Origin: Pelethousia sp034933245
GTDB taxonomy: Bacteria; Bacillota; Clostridia; Christensenellales; CAG-138
DNA: 42,200 bases
Assembly: GCA_034933245.1 (NCBI GenBank)
Contig: JAYFNX010000007.1
Coordinates: 1-42,200 of the forward strand
Direction: 5' to 3'
Positions 1 to 8,058 of this stretch are shown here, piece after piece (positions within the stretch are counted from its first letter, which is position 1; the number at the start of each line of letters is the position of its first letter). The notes under the pieces were generated by a model. It saw only the letters and a list, made by a program, of their open reading frames with translations. It was not told where the DNA came from and ran no database searches. The position numbers were made by a program, and so were the translations under genes.

Positions 1-486
1 GAACATGCTGGGCCTTACACGCGCCGGATCCAGAAAGGGCTGGCTTTCCGGGCATTTGGGAATGGCTCCGGCATCCAGGAGCGCTTGCGCTACAAACTCG
101 GAGCAGAAACGGCTTCGTTTGCCCCTGCGGGATTTCCCCCAAAAGTTGGCTGCCGCGCCCAGGTAGTTATAACGCCAACGAAACCGCTGTGCGTAAAGGT
201 CGCCCACGCAAACGGAAAGGCGGGCATAGGCTTCCTCCGAAACAGAAAGCTCATAAAGGGCGCATGGCGCATGGGGGTTTTCTCCATAAATGCCCCGGTC
301 CACCCGTTCCCGTATGAAACCGCCAAAGCAAGGCAGGCGCTTCCAGCGGCGGGCGAAGCTGTACATCTGGGTGAGCTCCCTGTCCAACGCAAGGGAGGAG
401 TGGGTATAGGGATCGCCTGTGGCGGCATGAATGGCTTTAGAAAAAATGGTTTCCGTACGGGCCAGCAGAATGTAGACAGATCGCAT
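1..486 (-). CDS. Permuted papain-like amidase/hydrolase (YycO/YiiX-like), 3' end outside window
   Basis: The reading frame opens at an ATG at 486-484, preceded by a GAGGAG ribosome site, and stays open to base 1, so 162 N-terminal residues are visible and the C-terminus lies beyond the left edge. It begins MRSVYILLARTETIFSKAIH. It carries a His in the segment YTHSSLALD (His29) and a Cys in RFCSEFVAQALL (Cys128). That order, His before Cys, is what is expected of the circularly permuted NlpC/P60-like (YycO, YiiX) hydrolases, which are thought to act on amide bonds in peptides or lipids. The MYSFARRW segment is also typical of clostridial members. No signal peptide is visible. Family assignment is by recalled motif only; the substrate is unknown. 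Confidence 0.6.
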   Translation of the reverse strand, partial: MRSVYILLARTETIFSKAIHAATGDPYTHSSLALDRELTQMYSFARRWKRLPCFGGFIRERVDRGIYGENPHAPCALYELSVSEEAYARLSVCVGDLYAQRFRWRYNYLGAAANFWGKSRRGKRSRFCSEFVAQALLDAGAIPKCPESQPFLDPARVRPSMF

Positions 487-761
487 AACAAATGCTCCTC
501 ATTATCTAATGCATAAAGAATAACAGATGAATATCAACAAAGTACCAACGGGGACTTAAAAGAGGATTAACAGAGTTTTAAGAATTCTTTAAGATGGAAC
601 CCGCCAAAATAAGCAGCAACTGCCGTGTAATGCAAAAAAGGGGCCATGAGGCAACACAATACGTGGATTTATGCCACCTTTTTCGCATCGCGTATTTTAG
701 GGAACGTGTGGTGCCTGGTGCGGTGACGCTAAACCGAAAAGCATGGATTTCCCCGCACTAT
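487..761. other. Intergenic region between divergent genes
   Basis: This stretch separates the minus-strand hydrolase from the plus-strand gene at 830. It is A+T-rich near the hydrolase start and has a short inverted repeat around GAATTC at about 580-597. A possible weak minus-strand promoter (TTGATA, 16 bases, TATGCA) lies between 509 and 536. I see no gene, RNA or mobile element here. Confidence 0.4.
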
Positions 762-790
762 TTGACGGAGTGAAGCAAAAATGATAAGAT
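762..790 (+). promoter_or_regulatory. Sigma-A-type promoter for the 830-5817 gene run
   Basis: TTGACG (762-767) is followed after 17 bases by TAAGAT (785-790). This is a near-consensus housekeeping promoter 40 bases before the first ATG. It is the only strong promoter seen upstream of the tightly packed plus-strand block, so it may drive the whole run. Confidence 0.7.
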
Positions 791-829
791 ATAACTATCT
801 ATACCAGAACACAAAAGAGGAGAACACCC

Positions 830-1411
830 ATGCTTCAAGAGCGCAATGAAAACCGCTCCACCAAAGGTTCCGACCTGCTCATAGTTGCCGTTTTGGTGCT
901 GCTTGTGATAGCAGCCCGGATCGCGATGAACGCTGCGGCGTTATACGCTTGGGGCGGCGCCGTGCAGATCAGCCTTTTTATCCTTCTCATCGCCGTTTGC
1001 TTCCTGCTTTATAAAACTCGCCTTTGCTCTTACCGCTATACGCTTTATTATAAAGAGCCGTCCAAGGAAGAACTGGATGAATACGGCGGGCAGGCAGAAC
1101 TTCCCTTCCCCGTGGGCACCCTGGTTGCGGAGCGCATGATGGGGTCCAAAGCAAAATCGGCCGAAGTGATACTGCCCGGCGAAATGGTCGATCTAATTGG
1201 CCCCGATGGGTCTGCCGCCGCTTTTTTACCGAGAGGAAAGGACGGGGAATTTGCCAAGGTGCACAATGCCGTGCTGACCACGAGATCCACCAAGAAGGCC
1301 CATGCCCTCATTTTCGGCCAACACGGAAATTATTACAGGCTTTATTTTAACCCGTCCCCCGAAATGGCGCGCCTGCTGGGCGAGATCATCGCCGCGGTGC
1401 GCGAAGCATGA
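830..1411 (+). CDS. Small membrane protein of unknown function
   Basis: A 193-residue protein that I do not recognise. After a short polar N-terminus it has two hydrophobic segments at about residues 16-37 and 43-60, the second followed by a basic stop (YKTRLCSYRY). The remaining 130 residues are soluble and probably cytoplasmic, with no Cys or His pattern suggesting catalysis. The start is chosen for the AGAGGAG ribosome site about 7 bases upstream. Its stop overlaps the start of the decarboxylase-like gene by 4 bases (ATGA), so the two are translationally coupled. The soluble half, with an alternating strand-like pattern and a final helix, could be a PH-like domain, but this is a guess from pattern only. 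Confidence 0.7.
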   Translation: MLQERNENRSTKGSDLLIVAVLVLLVIAARIAMNAAALYAWGGAVQISLFILLIAVCFLLYKTRLCSYRYTLYYKEPSKEELDEYGGQAELPFPVGTLVAERMMGSKAKSAEVILPGEMVDLIGPDGSAAAFLPRGKDGEFAKVHNAVLTTRSTKKAHALIFGQHGNYYRLYFNPSPEMARLLGEIIAAVREA

Positions 1412-2820
1412 GCAGGCAGCGCCGATATGGCCGTACCCTCCCGGAGACGCTGGGCGAATATGCCCGGCGCAAGCCGGCCCGCTTCCATATGCCTGGGCAT
1501 AAAGGGCAGGATATGCCCTTTGGAGGCCGTCTTGCGGGATGGGATATTACCGAGCTGGATGGGACGGACGATTTAGCCGGCCCAGAGGGCGTCATCGCCC
1601 TTACGGAACGGGGGTATGCCGAGGCATATGGGGCCCGGGCCAGCCTGCTGCTGGTGGGAGGGAGTACGGCGGGCTTGAACGCCATGGCCCTTTCCTTGGG
1701 GGAGAATAAGCGGGTTCTGTTGGGCCGGGATTGCCACAAGGGGGCTTTGGCAGCGCTCGCCCTGGCTGGCCACGACGCGCAGTTTCTTTTGCCCGCCTAC
1801 GATGAGCGTGACGGCATTGCGGGGATGATTACACCCCGGCAAGTGCATGAAGCTCTCAGCGAGAGACAGGCTGACGCTGTGTTGCTTACCAGCCCCAATT
1901 ATTTCGGCATGTGTGCGGACGTGGAGGGGATCGCGAATGCGGCCCATTCCCATGGCGCCCTGCTGCTGGTGGACGGGGCCCACGGGGCCCATTTCCCATT
2001 CTCCAGCCGCTTGCCGGGATTCCCGTCCGGCAAGGTGGATATGTGGTGCGTCAGCGCCCACAAGACCCTGGCCGCTTTTACGCAAAGCGCCGTTTTGCAC
2101 GTTGGCCCTTGCTGCCCCATCGGGGAAGAGCAGGTGCGCCGCATGCGCAATATGGTGCAGACCTCCAGCCCCAGCTATTTGCTTATGGTAAGCTTAGACA
2201 GGGCGTTGCATCTAGCCAGAACCGTGGGTTTCGAAAAGCACCTGGATCGGGTGGAAATCCTACGGCAGCGGATTGATAGGATCAACGGCCTGCGGGTGCT
2301 GGGAAAGGAATGCCTGGGCCATGGTATCGTGGCGCAGGATCCCACACGGCTGGTCATCGATGTGACCGAACGGGGGATTGACGGCCGCCAGGCGGACGGT
2401 TTCCTGGCCGAGCGGGGGATTGTATGCGAGATGAGCGATATCTACCGCCTGGTTCTCATCACTACCCCACAGGATCCGGATGAATGGTATGATCGGCTTA
2501 TTGACGGGCTTACCCATTTGCCCTATGGAACGGAGCAGGCCATAAAGGAGCCGGCGCGGCAGATGGAAGGGCTTCGTGTATGCTCCTTGCGGGAAGCCAT
2601 GCTGGGCCCCTCCGAGAGCCTTCCCCTATCAAGCGCCGTGGGACGAATTGCGGCTTGTGCCGCCGGCGTCTATCCGCCCGGCCTTGCCACGCTGGTGCCT
2701 GGGGAGCGTATCGAGGGCCAAGCGGCGGATTACCTGCTGCGCCAGCGGGCTTTAGGCTTCGCTCTCTTCGGCGTGACGGATGGGCGCATCAGTTGCGTCA
2801 GAGAGGATTCGGGACTATAA
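1408..2820 (+). CDS. Fold-type I PLP enzyme, Orn/Lys/Arg decarboxylase family (YaaO-like)
   Basis: A 470-residue protein of the short, Bacillus YaaO-like branch of the ornithine/lysine/arginine decarboxylases, which make cadaverine, putrescine or agmatine. Visible landmarks are RFHMPGHKG near the N-terminus (residues 25-33), DGAHGAHFP (Asp189, expected to hold the pyridine nitrogen of PLP) and SAHKT (Lys219, expected Schiff-base lysine). The C-terminal third is shorter than in the large inducible decarboxylases, which is normal for this branch. It overlaps the preceding membrane-protein gene by 4 bases and sits just before the HAD, darA, holB and ricT genes, a position held by yaaO in Bacillus. 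The amino acid used cannot be decided from sequence. Confidence 0.85.
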   Translation: MSRQRRYGRTLPETLGEYARRKPARFHMPGHKGQDMPFGGRLAGWDITELDGTDDLAGPEGVIALTERGYAEAYGARASLLLVGGSTAGLNAMALSLGENKRVLLGRDCHKGALAALALAGHDAQFLLPAYDERDGIAGMITPRQVHEALSERQADAVLLTSPNYFGMCADVEGIANAAHSHGALLLVDGAHGAHFPFSSRLPGFPSGKVDMWCVSAHKTLAAFTQSAVLHVGPCCPIGEEQVRRMRNMVQTSSPSYLLMVSLDRALHLARTVGFEKHLDRVEILRQRIDRINGLRVLGKECLGHGIVAQDPTRLVIDVTERGIDGRQADGFLAERGIVCEMSDIYRLVLITTPQDPDEWYDRLIDGLTHLPYGTEQAIKEPARQMEGLRVCSLREAMLGPSESLPLSSAVGRIAACAAGVYPPGLATLVPGERIEGQAADYLLRQRALGFALFGVTDGRISCVREDSGL

Positions 2821-2827
2821 TATAACT

Positions 2828-3502
2828 ATGCAATTGCGATATTCAACCATTCTTTTCGATTTTGACGGCACGCTTCTAGAAAGCGGTCCGGCTATTCTCA
2901 CCACAATGCGCATCGTCTTTTCGGAGATGGGCCTTACGGATCTGGCCGCCTGGAGCGAAGAAAAACTTTGGCCCCTGGTAGGGCCACCACTCTGGGAAGG
3001 CTTTTCCGCGTATTTAAAACTCCCCCCCGAGCAGGCGCAACAGGCCGTGGATCTATACCGTTCCCATGCGGCGGATGAAGCCGCGCTGGCGTTGCTTAGG
3101 CCCTATCCCGGCATCCCTGAAATGCTTAAAAGGCTGCGGGAACACGGCGCGAAGATAGCCCTTGCGACCGCTAAACATTACAGGTCCTCCCGGTTGCATC
3201 TCAGACTGGCCGGCCTTACGGATTTGGTGGATTATGTGAGCGCACCCCGGACGGATCGCGCATGCAATAAGACACAGCTTATTTTCGAGGCCATGGAGGC
3301 CCTTTCGGCGGACCCGGCCCACACGATTATGGTAGGGGATAGGCTCTACGACATGGATGCGGCAAATTGCGCTGGCATACCCGGTGTGGGCGTACTATAT
3401 GGTTATGGAAGCAGAGAGGAACTGGAAACCCATGGCGCGACCCATATCGTGCAGAGCGTGAAGCAGTTATATAGCCTGCTTGTAGAACAGGAGGAACTAT
3501 GA
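2828..3502 (+). CDS. HAD-superfamily phosphatase (phosphoglycolate phosphatase/PpaX-like)
   Basis: A 224-residue hydrolase of the haloacid dehalogenase superfamily. Motif I is ILFDFDGTLLESG (nucleophile Asp11, acid/base Asp13), and motif IV is MVGDRLYDMDAA near residue 175. Between them a helical cap of the C1 type is expected. Such proteins remove phosphate from small molecules such as phosphoglycolate, pyrophosphate or nucleotides; which one is unknown here. The ATG at 2828 was preferred over an upstream in-frame ATG at 2780 because motif I then falls at the usual distance from the N-terminus, although the ribosome site is weak. It ends in a 4-base ATGA overlap with darA. In many Firmicutes this slot holds tmk (thymidylate kinase). 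Confidence 0.8.
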   Translation: MQLRYSTILFDFDGTLLESGPAILTTMRIVFSEMGLTDLAAWSEEKLWPLVGPPLWEGFSAYLKLPPEQAQQAVDLYRSHAADEAALALLRPYPGIPEMLKRLREHGAKIALATAKHYRSSRLHLRLAGLTDLVDYVSAPRTDRACNKTQLIFEAMEALSADPAHTIMVGDRLYDMDAANCAGIPGVGVLYGYGSREELETHGATHIVQSVKQLYSLLVEQEEL

Positions 3503-3825
3503 AACTCATATTTGCTATCGTGCAGAACGATGATTCCAAGCGTTTAATTCGGGACCTGACCAAACGGCATATCAGCGTCACCCGCATTTCCTCCACAGGC
3601 GGTTTCCTGCACGGGGGAAACAGCACGCTGATGATTGGCGTGGAGGAGGATAAGCTTAAAGAAACCTTGGATGTCATTCGGGATAAATCCAGCACCCGCA
3701 AGGAATATATGGTGATCCCCACCTCCTTGCCGGGCTATGTGGACAGTTCGCCAACGCCCGTGCAGGTTACGCTGGGCGGCGCTACGGTGTTCGTGGTGGA
3801 TGTAGACGAACACTATCGTTTCTAA
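3499..3825 (+). CDS. darA: Cyclic-di-AMP receptor DarA (PstA/YaaQ), PII-like
   Basis: A 108-residue protein that matches the PII-like c-di-AMP receptor known as DarA, PstA or YaaQ. The N-terminus MKLIFAIVQNDDS, the segment TRISSTGGFLHGGNSTLMIGVE and the closing GGATVFVVDVDEHYRF are characteristic. The protein forms trimers that bind the second messenger c-di-AMP at subunit interfaces through the long B- and T-loops; its downstream target remains unclear in the bacteria studied. The length equals that of known members (about 109). An AGGAGG site lies just before the ATG, and the start overlaps the HAD stop by 4 bases. It is followed 4 bases later by holB, the order seen around yaaQ in Bacillus. 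Confidence 0.93.
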   Translation: MKLIFAIVQNDDSKRLIRDLTKRHISVTRISSTGGFLHGGNSTLMIGVEEDKLKETLDVIRDKSSTRKEYMVIPTSLPGYVDSSPTPVQVTLGGATVFVVDVDEHYRF

Positions 3826-3829
3826 TCCC

Positions 3830-4744
3830 ATGGCGGCTTTAACCCAAACGGCGGGGCAGGCGGCGGCGCGCTTTTTTGAGGCGCTGCGTGGGGGGCGTTT
3901 TCCCCATGCGTGCTTTGTGGCCTGTGCGGATACGCTTTTTGCGGAAAGCCTATGCCGCAGGGCCGCGGCGCTGTGGTGCACCGGGGAAGCGGATGCGGCG
4001 CGGCTTAAAAGCCTGGTGAATTATGCGGAGCTGGGGGAAGAGCCCATTCGGGTGGATCAAATCCGCGAGCTCGTCGGGGAGCTTCAGAAGAGGCCTTTTG
4101 AAGAGGGCGGCCGTTGCGTGTATATCCGTAACGCCCATACCATGTCGGAGCCGGTGCAGAATGCTTTGCTCAAAACTTTAGAGGAACCCCCAGGCGGCAC
4201 GCTGTTTTTGTTTACGGGGAATGAAAGCGGCCTATTGCCTACCATTCGGTCCCGCTGCGGCCGGTTTTTGTATCCGGCGCCCATGCAAGGGGAGATTGCC
4301 GCTTTTCTGCGGGATGCGGGGGCGAGCGCTGCCGAGGCTGCCCAATATGCCGCTTGGGGTGGAACTACAGGGCGCGCCTTGCGCCTTTACCAAAGCGAGG
4401 CGTTTCGAACCCTGCGCCAGGGAGCGCAGCGGATATTGCAAGCCTTCCTTCTGGGAAAGCTGCCGTTTGAGGATACGGCGGTTATCGCCAAGGAGGGGGA
4501 AGAGGCCGCTCTGTTTATGCTTTCCTTGCTTCGGGATATACTATTATGCAAAGAAGGCATGGAAGCTTGCGGAAATCCTGAGCAGCAAGCGGAAATCGCT
4601 AAACTTGCCCGGCGCTTTACAAGGGGGCAGATAACCTGTATCATAAACATATTGGCCGATGGGTTGGAACGGCTGGCAACCAACGCTTCTGCGCAAGCAA
4701 CGTTTTCCAGCCTGCTCACACAAATTGCAGAGGAGATTTCTTAA
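3830..4744 (+). CDS. holB: DNA polymerase III delta-prime subunit
   Basis: A 304-residue clamp-loader subunit. The AAA+ fold is recognisable from RVDQIRELVGELQKRPFEEGGRCVYIRNAHTM, NALLKTLEEPP (111-121) and the sensor-1/SRC motif IRSRC (139-143), which supplies the trans-acting arginine finger to a neighbouring gamma/tau subunit. Where an active AAA+ ATPase would have a Walker A loop (around residues 30-42) this protein has no GxGK motif, as expected for delta-prime, which does not hydrolyse ATP. The zinc-binding cysteines of the delta-prime family are not evident. It lies 4 bases after darA and 5 bases before ricT. The usual neighbour tmk is not in the window. Confidence 0.88.
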   Translation: MAALTQTAGQAAARFFEALRGGRFPHACFVACADTLFAESLCRRAAALWCTGEADAARLKSLVNYAELGEEPIRVDQIRELVGELQKRPFEEGGRCVYIRNAHTMSEPVQNALLKTLEEPPGGTLFLFTGNESGLLPTIRSRCGRFLYPAPMQGEIAAFLRDAGASAAEAAQYAAWGGTTGRALRLYQSEAFRTLRQGAQRILQAFLLGKLPFEDTAVIAKEGEEAALFMLSLLRDILLCKEGMEACGNPEQQAEIAKLARRFTRGQITCIINILADGLERLATNASAQATFSSLLTQIAEEIS

Positions 4745-4749
4745 CTATA

Positions 4750-5817
4750 ATGAAAACCGTAATCGGTGTTAAATTTAGGGGCGGCAGTAAGGTATACTTT
4801 TTCGACCCCGGCGATCTCCCCATACAGGAGGGGGACGGCGTCATCGTAGAGACGGCCCGTGGTGTGGAGTTTGGCGATGTGGCCCAGGGGCCCCATGAGG
4901 TGGAAGAAAGCCAAATTTTCGTGCCCCTTAAAGCGGTGGAACGCATTGCCACGCCCCGGGATCATGAAATGCGCGCGCAGAACGCAGCAAAAGAAAAGGA
5001 CGCCTATGCAATCTGCCTGGAGAAGATCCAGGCTCGGAGCCTAGAAATGAAGCTGGTGGATGTGGAATATAGCTTTAACGGCTCCAAGGTGGTTTTCTAT
5101 TTTACGGCGGATGGACGGGTGGATTTCCGGGAACTGGTGAAGGACCTTGCGGGGGTGTTTAAGACCCGCATTGAGCTTAGGCAGATCGGTGTGCGGGATG
5201 AGGCTAAGATGCTGGGCGGCTTGGGAAGTTGCGGCAGGCCTGTTTGCTGCAAAACCTTTTTGGCGGATTTTCAGCCCGTTTCCATCAAGATGGCAAAGGA
5301 ACAGAGCCTGTCCCTTTCCCCCACAAAAATCTCGGGGATCTGCGGGCGGCTGATGTGCTGCTTGAAGTATGAGCAGGATTGTTATGAAAGCATGCGCAAG
5401 CTTATGCCCAAGGTGGGAAAAGAGGTAACCACGCCCGAGGGGCTTTCGGGCACGGCAACGGAGAATAATATCCTGACCGAGCGGACGAAGGTTAAACTTA
5501 TTTTGCCGGACGGTACCATTGATATTCGCGAATACCCCTTCCGGGAATTGGGCTATAAAGCCCGGCCCACGCAAGGCATGCAGGCGCAAGCCGTGGCGGA
5601 GCCGGAGCCCGAGGAGAATACGGATACGAGCGATGCTATCCAACAGGAAGAGGACGGGGTGGCCGTAGCGCAGGTGGAGGAAGAACCTCGCCAGACGGAT
5701 AAGCAACAGCCCGAGCGAAGCGGCAACCGGCCCCGCCGCCGCAGGCAGGGGGGGCCAAAGGGACGGCAGAGCGGGCAGGAGGTAAAAGCCTCCACACCCC
5801 AGGGAAAGCTGAAATAG
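4750..5817 (+). CDS. ricT: RicT (YaaT), PSP1-domain regulator with basic C-terminal tail
   Basis: A 355-residue PSP1-domain protein matching YaaT/RicT. In Bacillus subtilis RicT works with RicA and RicF in a complex that binds [4Fe-4S] clusters and guides RNase Y maturation of operon mRNAs, sporulation and biofilm development. The visible Cys pattern fits: Cys161, Cys166-Cys167 (CGRPVCCKTFL) and Cys198, Cys203-Cys204 (CGRLMCCLKYE). The conserved part ends near residue 275. After that comes an 80-residue low-complexity tail, first acidic (EPEPEENTD, QQEEDG) and then rich in Arg, Gln and Gly (NRPRRRRQGGPKGRQ), suggesting a disordered RNA-binding extension. ricA and ricF are not in the window. 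Confidence 0.9.
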   Translation: MKTVIGVKFRGGSKVYFFDPGDLPIQEGDGVIVETARGVEFGDVAQGPHEVEESQIFVPLKAVERIATPRDHEMRAQNAAKEKDAYAICLEKIQARSLEMKLVDVEYSFNGSKVVFYFTADGRVDFRELVKDLAGVFKTRIELRQIGVRDEAKMLGGLGSCGRPVCCKTFLADFQPVSIKMAKEQSLSLSPTKISGICGRLMCCLKYEQDCYESMRKLMPKVGKEVTTPEGLSGTATENNILTERTKVKLILPDGTIDIREYPFRELGYKARPTQGMQAQAVAEPEPEENTDTSDAIQQEEDGVAVAQVEEEPRQTDKQQPERSGNRPRRRRQGGPKGRQSGQEVKASTPQGKLK

Positions 5818-5851
5818 GGGGCAAGTGCCTTATTTTGAAGGCTGTGCGGCC

Positions 5852-5879
5852 TTGACAATCCGATTTTCCATGTTACAAT
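5852..5879 (+). promoter_or_regulatory. Promoter for the ferredoxin gene
   Basis: TTGACA (5852-5857) is followed after 16 bases by TACAAT (5874-5879). It is a near-perfect sigma-A promoter lying 36 bases before the ferredoxin ATG, so the ferredoxin is transcribed independently of ricT. Confidence 0.8.
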
Positions 5880-5915
5880 ATATTATGATAAAACCATGTG
5901 TGGAGGTATATTTTC

Positions 5916-6086
5916 ATGGCGTATGTAATTAACGAAGAGTGCATCAGCTGCGGCGCTTGCGAGTCCGCTTGTCCCGTTGGCGCGATCTCTCAGGGAGCCG
6001 ATCGCTACGAGATTAACAGCGATGTCTGCATCGACTGCGGCGCTTGCGCCGGTACCTGTCCTGTTGGTGCGCCCAACCCCCAATAA
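5916..6086 (+). CDS. 2[4Fe-4S] clostridial-type ferredoxin
   Basis: A 56-residue electron carrier with two complete CxxCxxCxxxCP motifs (Cys9, 12, 15, 19 and Cys38, 41, 44, 48), each set holding one [4Fe-4S] cluster together with the last Cys of the other. It is the low-potential partner of enzymes such as pyruvate:ferredoxin oxidoreductase and [FeFe] hydrogenase; a hydrogenase is encoded at 17636-19360. The start at 5916 is chosen because GGAGG lies 9 bases upstream and the N-terminus MAYVINEECISCG is standard; an upstream in-frame ATG at 5898 has no ribosome site. It has its own promoter and a strong terminator, so it is probably an abundant monocistronic transcript. Confidence 0.95.
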   Translation: MAYVINEECISCGACESACPVGAISQGADRYEINSDVCIDCGACAGTCPVGAPNPQ

Positions 6087-6104
6087 ATAACAGCAAGGGT
6101 GCAA

Positions 6105-6135
6105 AGGGCCCATCGCCGGATGGGCTCTTTCTTTT
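6105..6135 (+). terminator. Rho-independent terminator of the ferredoxin gene
   Basis: A 9-pair stem (GGGCCCATC with GATGGGCTC, one G-T pair) with a 4-base loop is followed by TTTCTTTT. It lies 19 bases after the ferredoxin stop. Confidence 0.85.
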
Positions 6136-6175
6136 GCCGGAAAGCTCCGGTTATTTTATTTAAAGGAATCGCTTA

Positions 6176-7552
6176 ATGGAAAAACAACAATTCGTACCCA
6201 ACAAGATGGGTGTTCAGCCGGTGGGAGCCCTGGTGCTCAAAATGTCTTTGCCCATGATGGTTTCCATGCTTGTGCAGGCGCTATACAATATTGTGGACAG
6301 CATGTTTGTGGCCCGTATCAGCGAAAATGCCCTAACGGCTGTTTCCCTTGCTTTTCCCTACCAGTTGCTCGTTATTTCGGTGGCGGTGGGAACGGGCGTG
6401 GGGGTCAATTCCCTGGCGGCCCGCCTCCTGGGGGAAAAGAAGCAGGCGGAAGCAAATTATGCGGCGGCCCACGGGCAGCTCTTGGCGCTGGTTACCGGGC
6501 TGATTTTTGGCCTGTTGTTCGCCCTTTTTACGCCGCAGTTGATCGGCGTGTTTAAACCGGAGGAAGAAATCTACCAATATGCCTGCACGTATATGTACTG
6601 GGTGGGTGTGCCAAGCTTGTTTGTTATTTCGCAGTGCATGTTTGAAAGGATTCTCCAGGCAACGGGAGATACCCTCCATTCCATGATGGCCCAGCTTTCA
6701 GGCGCCATATTTAATCTTATATTCGATCCAATTCTCATCTTTGGTCTTTTAGGGTTTCCACGCCTTGGTGTAGCCGGTGCTGCCATCGCCACCGTTGGGG
6801 GGCAAATTCTTGGCATGAGCCTTGCCGTGTTTTTCCTGCATAAAAAGAACGATTTAATCGATGTGTCCATGAAAGGCTTTAAGCCCGATGCAACCGTCAT
6901 AAAGGAGATATACAGGGTTGGCATGCCCAGCATTGTGATGCAGGCCATCGGCTCCGTAACGAACTTTGGCATGAACAAGATTCTCATCGCGTTTACCCCC
7001 ACGGCGGTAAGCGTACTGGGTGTATATTTTAAATTGCAATCCTTTGTGTTTATGCCGGTATTTGGCCTTAGCAGCGGTACTATGCCGATTATGGGCTATA
7101 ATTACGGCGCACGAGACAAAGCGCGTGTTATGAGCGCGCTCAAGCATGCCTGCCTGTATGCTTTGATCATTATGTGCCTGGGTACGGCGTTGTTCCAGAT
7201 TTTTGCCGAGGAACTTCTCATGCTGTTCGATGCTTCGGACTATATGCTAGAAATTGGCGTGCCCGCCCTGCGGATTATCAGCGTGTGCTTCCCATCGGCC
7301 GCCCTGGGGATCGTCTTTTCCACCCTGTTTCAAGCCATTGGCAACGGGAAATTGAGCCTGTTCGTTTCAGCTTGCCGCCAACTGGTGGTGATTCTGCCGG
7401 TGGCCTATCTGCTGGCCAATACCTATGGGCTCCATGCCACCTGGCTGGCTTATCCCATTGCGGAAGGCATCGCCTTAGCCATCAGCGCATTGCTGCTGGT
7501 TCAAACCATCCGAAACAATATCGCAACCCTGGAGGATGGCCCGGTTCAATGA
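6176..7552 (+). CDS. MATE-family multidrug/Na+ exporter
   Basis: A 458-residue integral membrane protein with about twelve hydrophobic segments, the usual size and layout of the MATE (MatE) family. The first helix region PMMVSMLVQALYNIVDSMFV and the repeat at the middle of the protein (YRVGMPSIVMQAIGSVTNFG) mark the two pseudo-symmetric halves. MATE proteins export cationic drugs or metabolites in exchange for Na+ or H+. The ribosome site AAAGGAA lies 8 bases before the ATG. The gene stands alone, without a neighbouring MarR or TetR regulator, so neither substrate nor inducer can be inferred. Confidence 0.9.
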   Translation: MEKQQFVPNKMGVQPVGALVLKMSLPMMVSMLVQALYNIVDSMFVARISENALTAVSLAFPYQLLVISVAVGTGVGVNSLAARLLGEKKQAEANYAAAHGQLLALVTGLIFGLLFALFTPQLIGVFKPEEEIYQYACTYMYWVGVPSLFVISQCMFERILQATGDTLHSMMAQLSGAIFNLIFDPILIFGLLGFPRLGVAGAAIATVGGQILGMSLAVFFLHKKNDLIDVSMKGFKPDATVIKEIYRVGMPSIVMQAIGSVTNFGMNKILIAFTPTAVSVLGVYFKLQSFVFMPVFGLSSGTMPIMGYNYGARDKARVMSALKHACLYALIIMCLGTALFQIFAEELLMLFDASDYMLEIGVPALRIISVCFPSAALGIVFSTLFQAIGNGKLSLFVSACRQLVVILPVAYLLANTYGLHATWLAYPIAEGIALAISALLLVQTIRNNIATLEDGPVQ

Positions 7553-7602
7553 GCAGCGGGCAAATACGCTTCGCGAGGCTGTGGCATAATCCTATTTCTT
7601 AT

Positions 7603-7657
7603 AAAAAGCGGCGAGCGGCCAAGGGGCTGCTGCCGCTTTTAGCGTTGTGCTAAAAGC
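7603..7657 (+). terminator. Two overlapping hairpins after the MATE gene; probable terminator
   Basis: AAAAGCGGC at 7604-7612 pairs with GCCGCTTTT at 7632-7640, with further pairing inside, forming a long stem. Its right arm overlaps a second perfect stem, GCTTTTAGC (7635-7643) with GCTAAAAGC (7649-7657). The two cannot form together. The first resembles a terminator for the exporter; the second may belong to the relic element that follows. Confidence 0.5.
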
Positions 7658-7890
7658 AACTACCAGCTCTGCTGGTGAGAATAAAAATGCGTTAGCTAAC
7701 AGCAGAGAGCGAAGCGAATGACAATTAGATTGGCTGGCTTAAAGCTGAGAACTATGGAAAAACGACTGGTTTACTAGTAGTGGGGCAATTGATGCGATTG
7801 ACGAAATAATCCGTGCGTCTTGAGACGACGCCGGTAATATGCCTTTTAGGGCTGGTGCATACCACCAGTTTAACTGGTGGTTTTGATTCG
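7649..7890. mobile_element. Relic resembling a non-autonomous IS200/IS605-type element
   Basis: About 240 bases without a convincing ORF are bracketed by two short hairpins: ACCAGC-TCT-GCTGGT at 7662-7676, and a perfect 10-pair stem built from ACCACCAGTT and AACTGGTGGT at about 7861-7881. The two hairpins share the ACCAG/CTGGT core. Subterminal hairpins of related sequence at both ends, with no terminal inverted repeats, are the hallmark of IS200/IS605 elements and their short derivatives, whose ends are recognised by a Y1 transposase. No tnpA or tnpB is present. The interior (7690-7850) has further short stems. The assignment rests on structure and resemblance; exact ends are not known. Confidence 0.4.
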
Positions 7891-8020
7891 GCTTTTTGAT
7901 GCGTTGAGCGAGATACCTGCGGCTCTAAAACATAAAGCCCTTTTGAAACCGTTGGATGAGATGGCTGGGCATAAACTCCAACAGAAGGCTGCAAAAGGGG
8001 GGCATGCCAACATACCACCC
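7891..8020. other. Remaining spacer before the psuG terminator
   Basis: No ORF with a ribosome site and no repeat is seen in these bases. A 60-codon open frame that crosses the region has no family signature and is treated as chance. Confidence 0.4.
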
Positions 8021-8058
8021 CAAAAAATAGCAATCCGGGCGCTGAACCGCCCGGATTG
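8021..8058 (-). terminator. Rho-independent terminator of the psuK-psuG operon
   Basis: CAATCCGGGCG (8031-8041) and CGCCCGGATTG (8048-8058) form a perfect 11-pair stem with a 6-base loop. On the minus strand the stem is followed by CTATTTTTTG. It lies 66 bases after the psuG stop. Confidence 0.85.
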
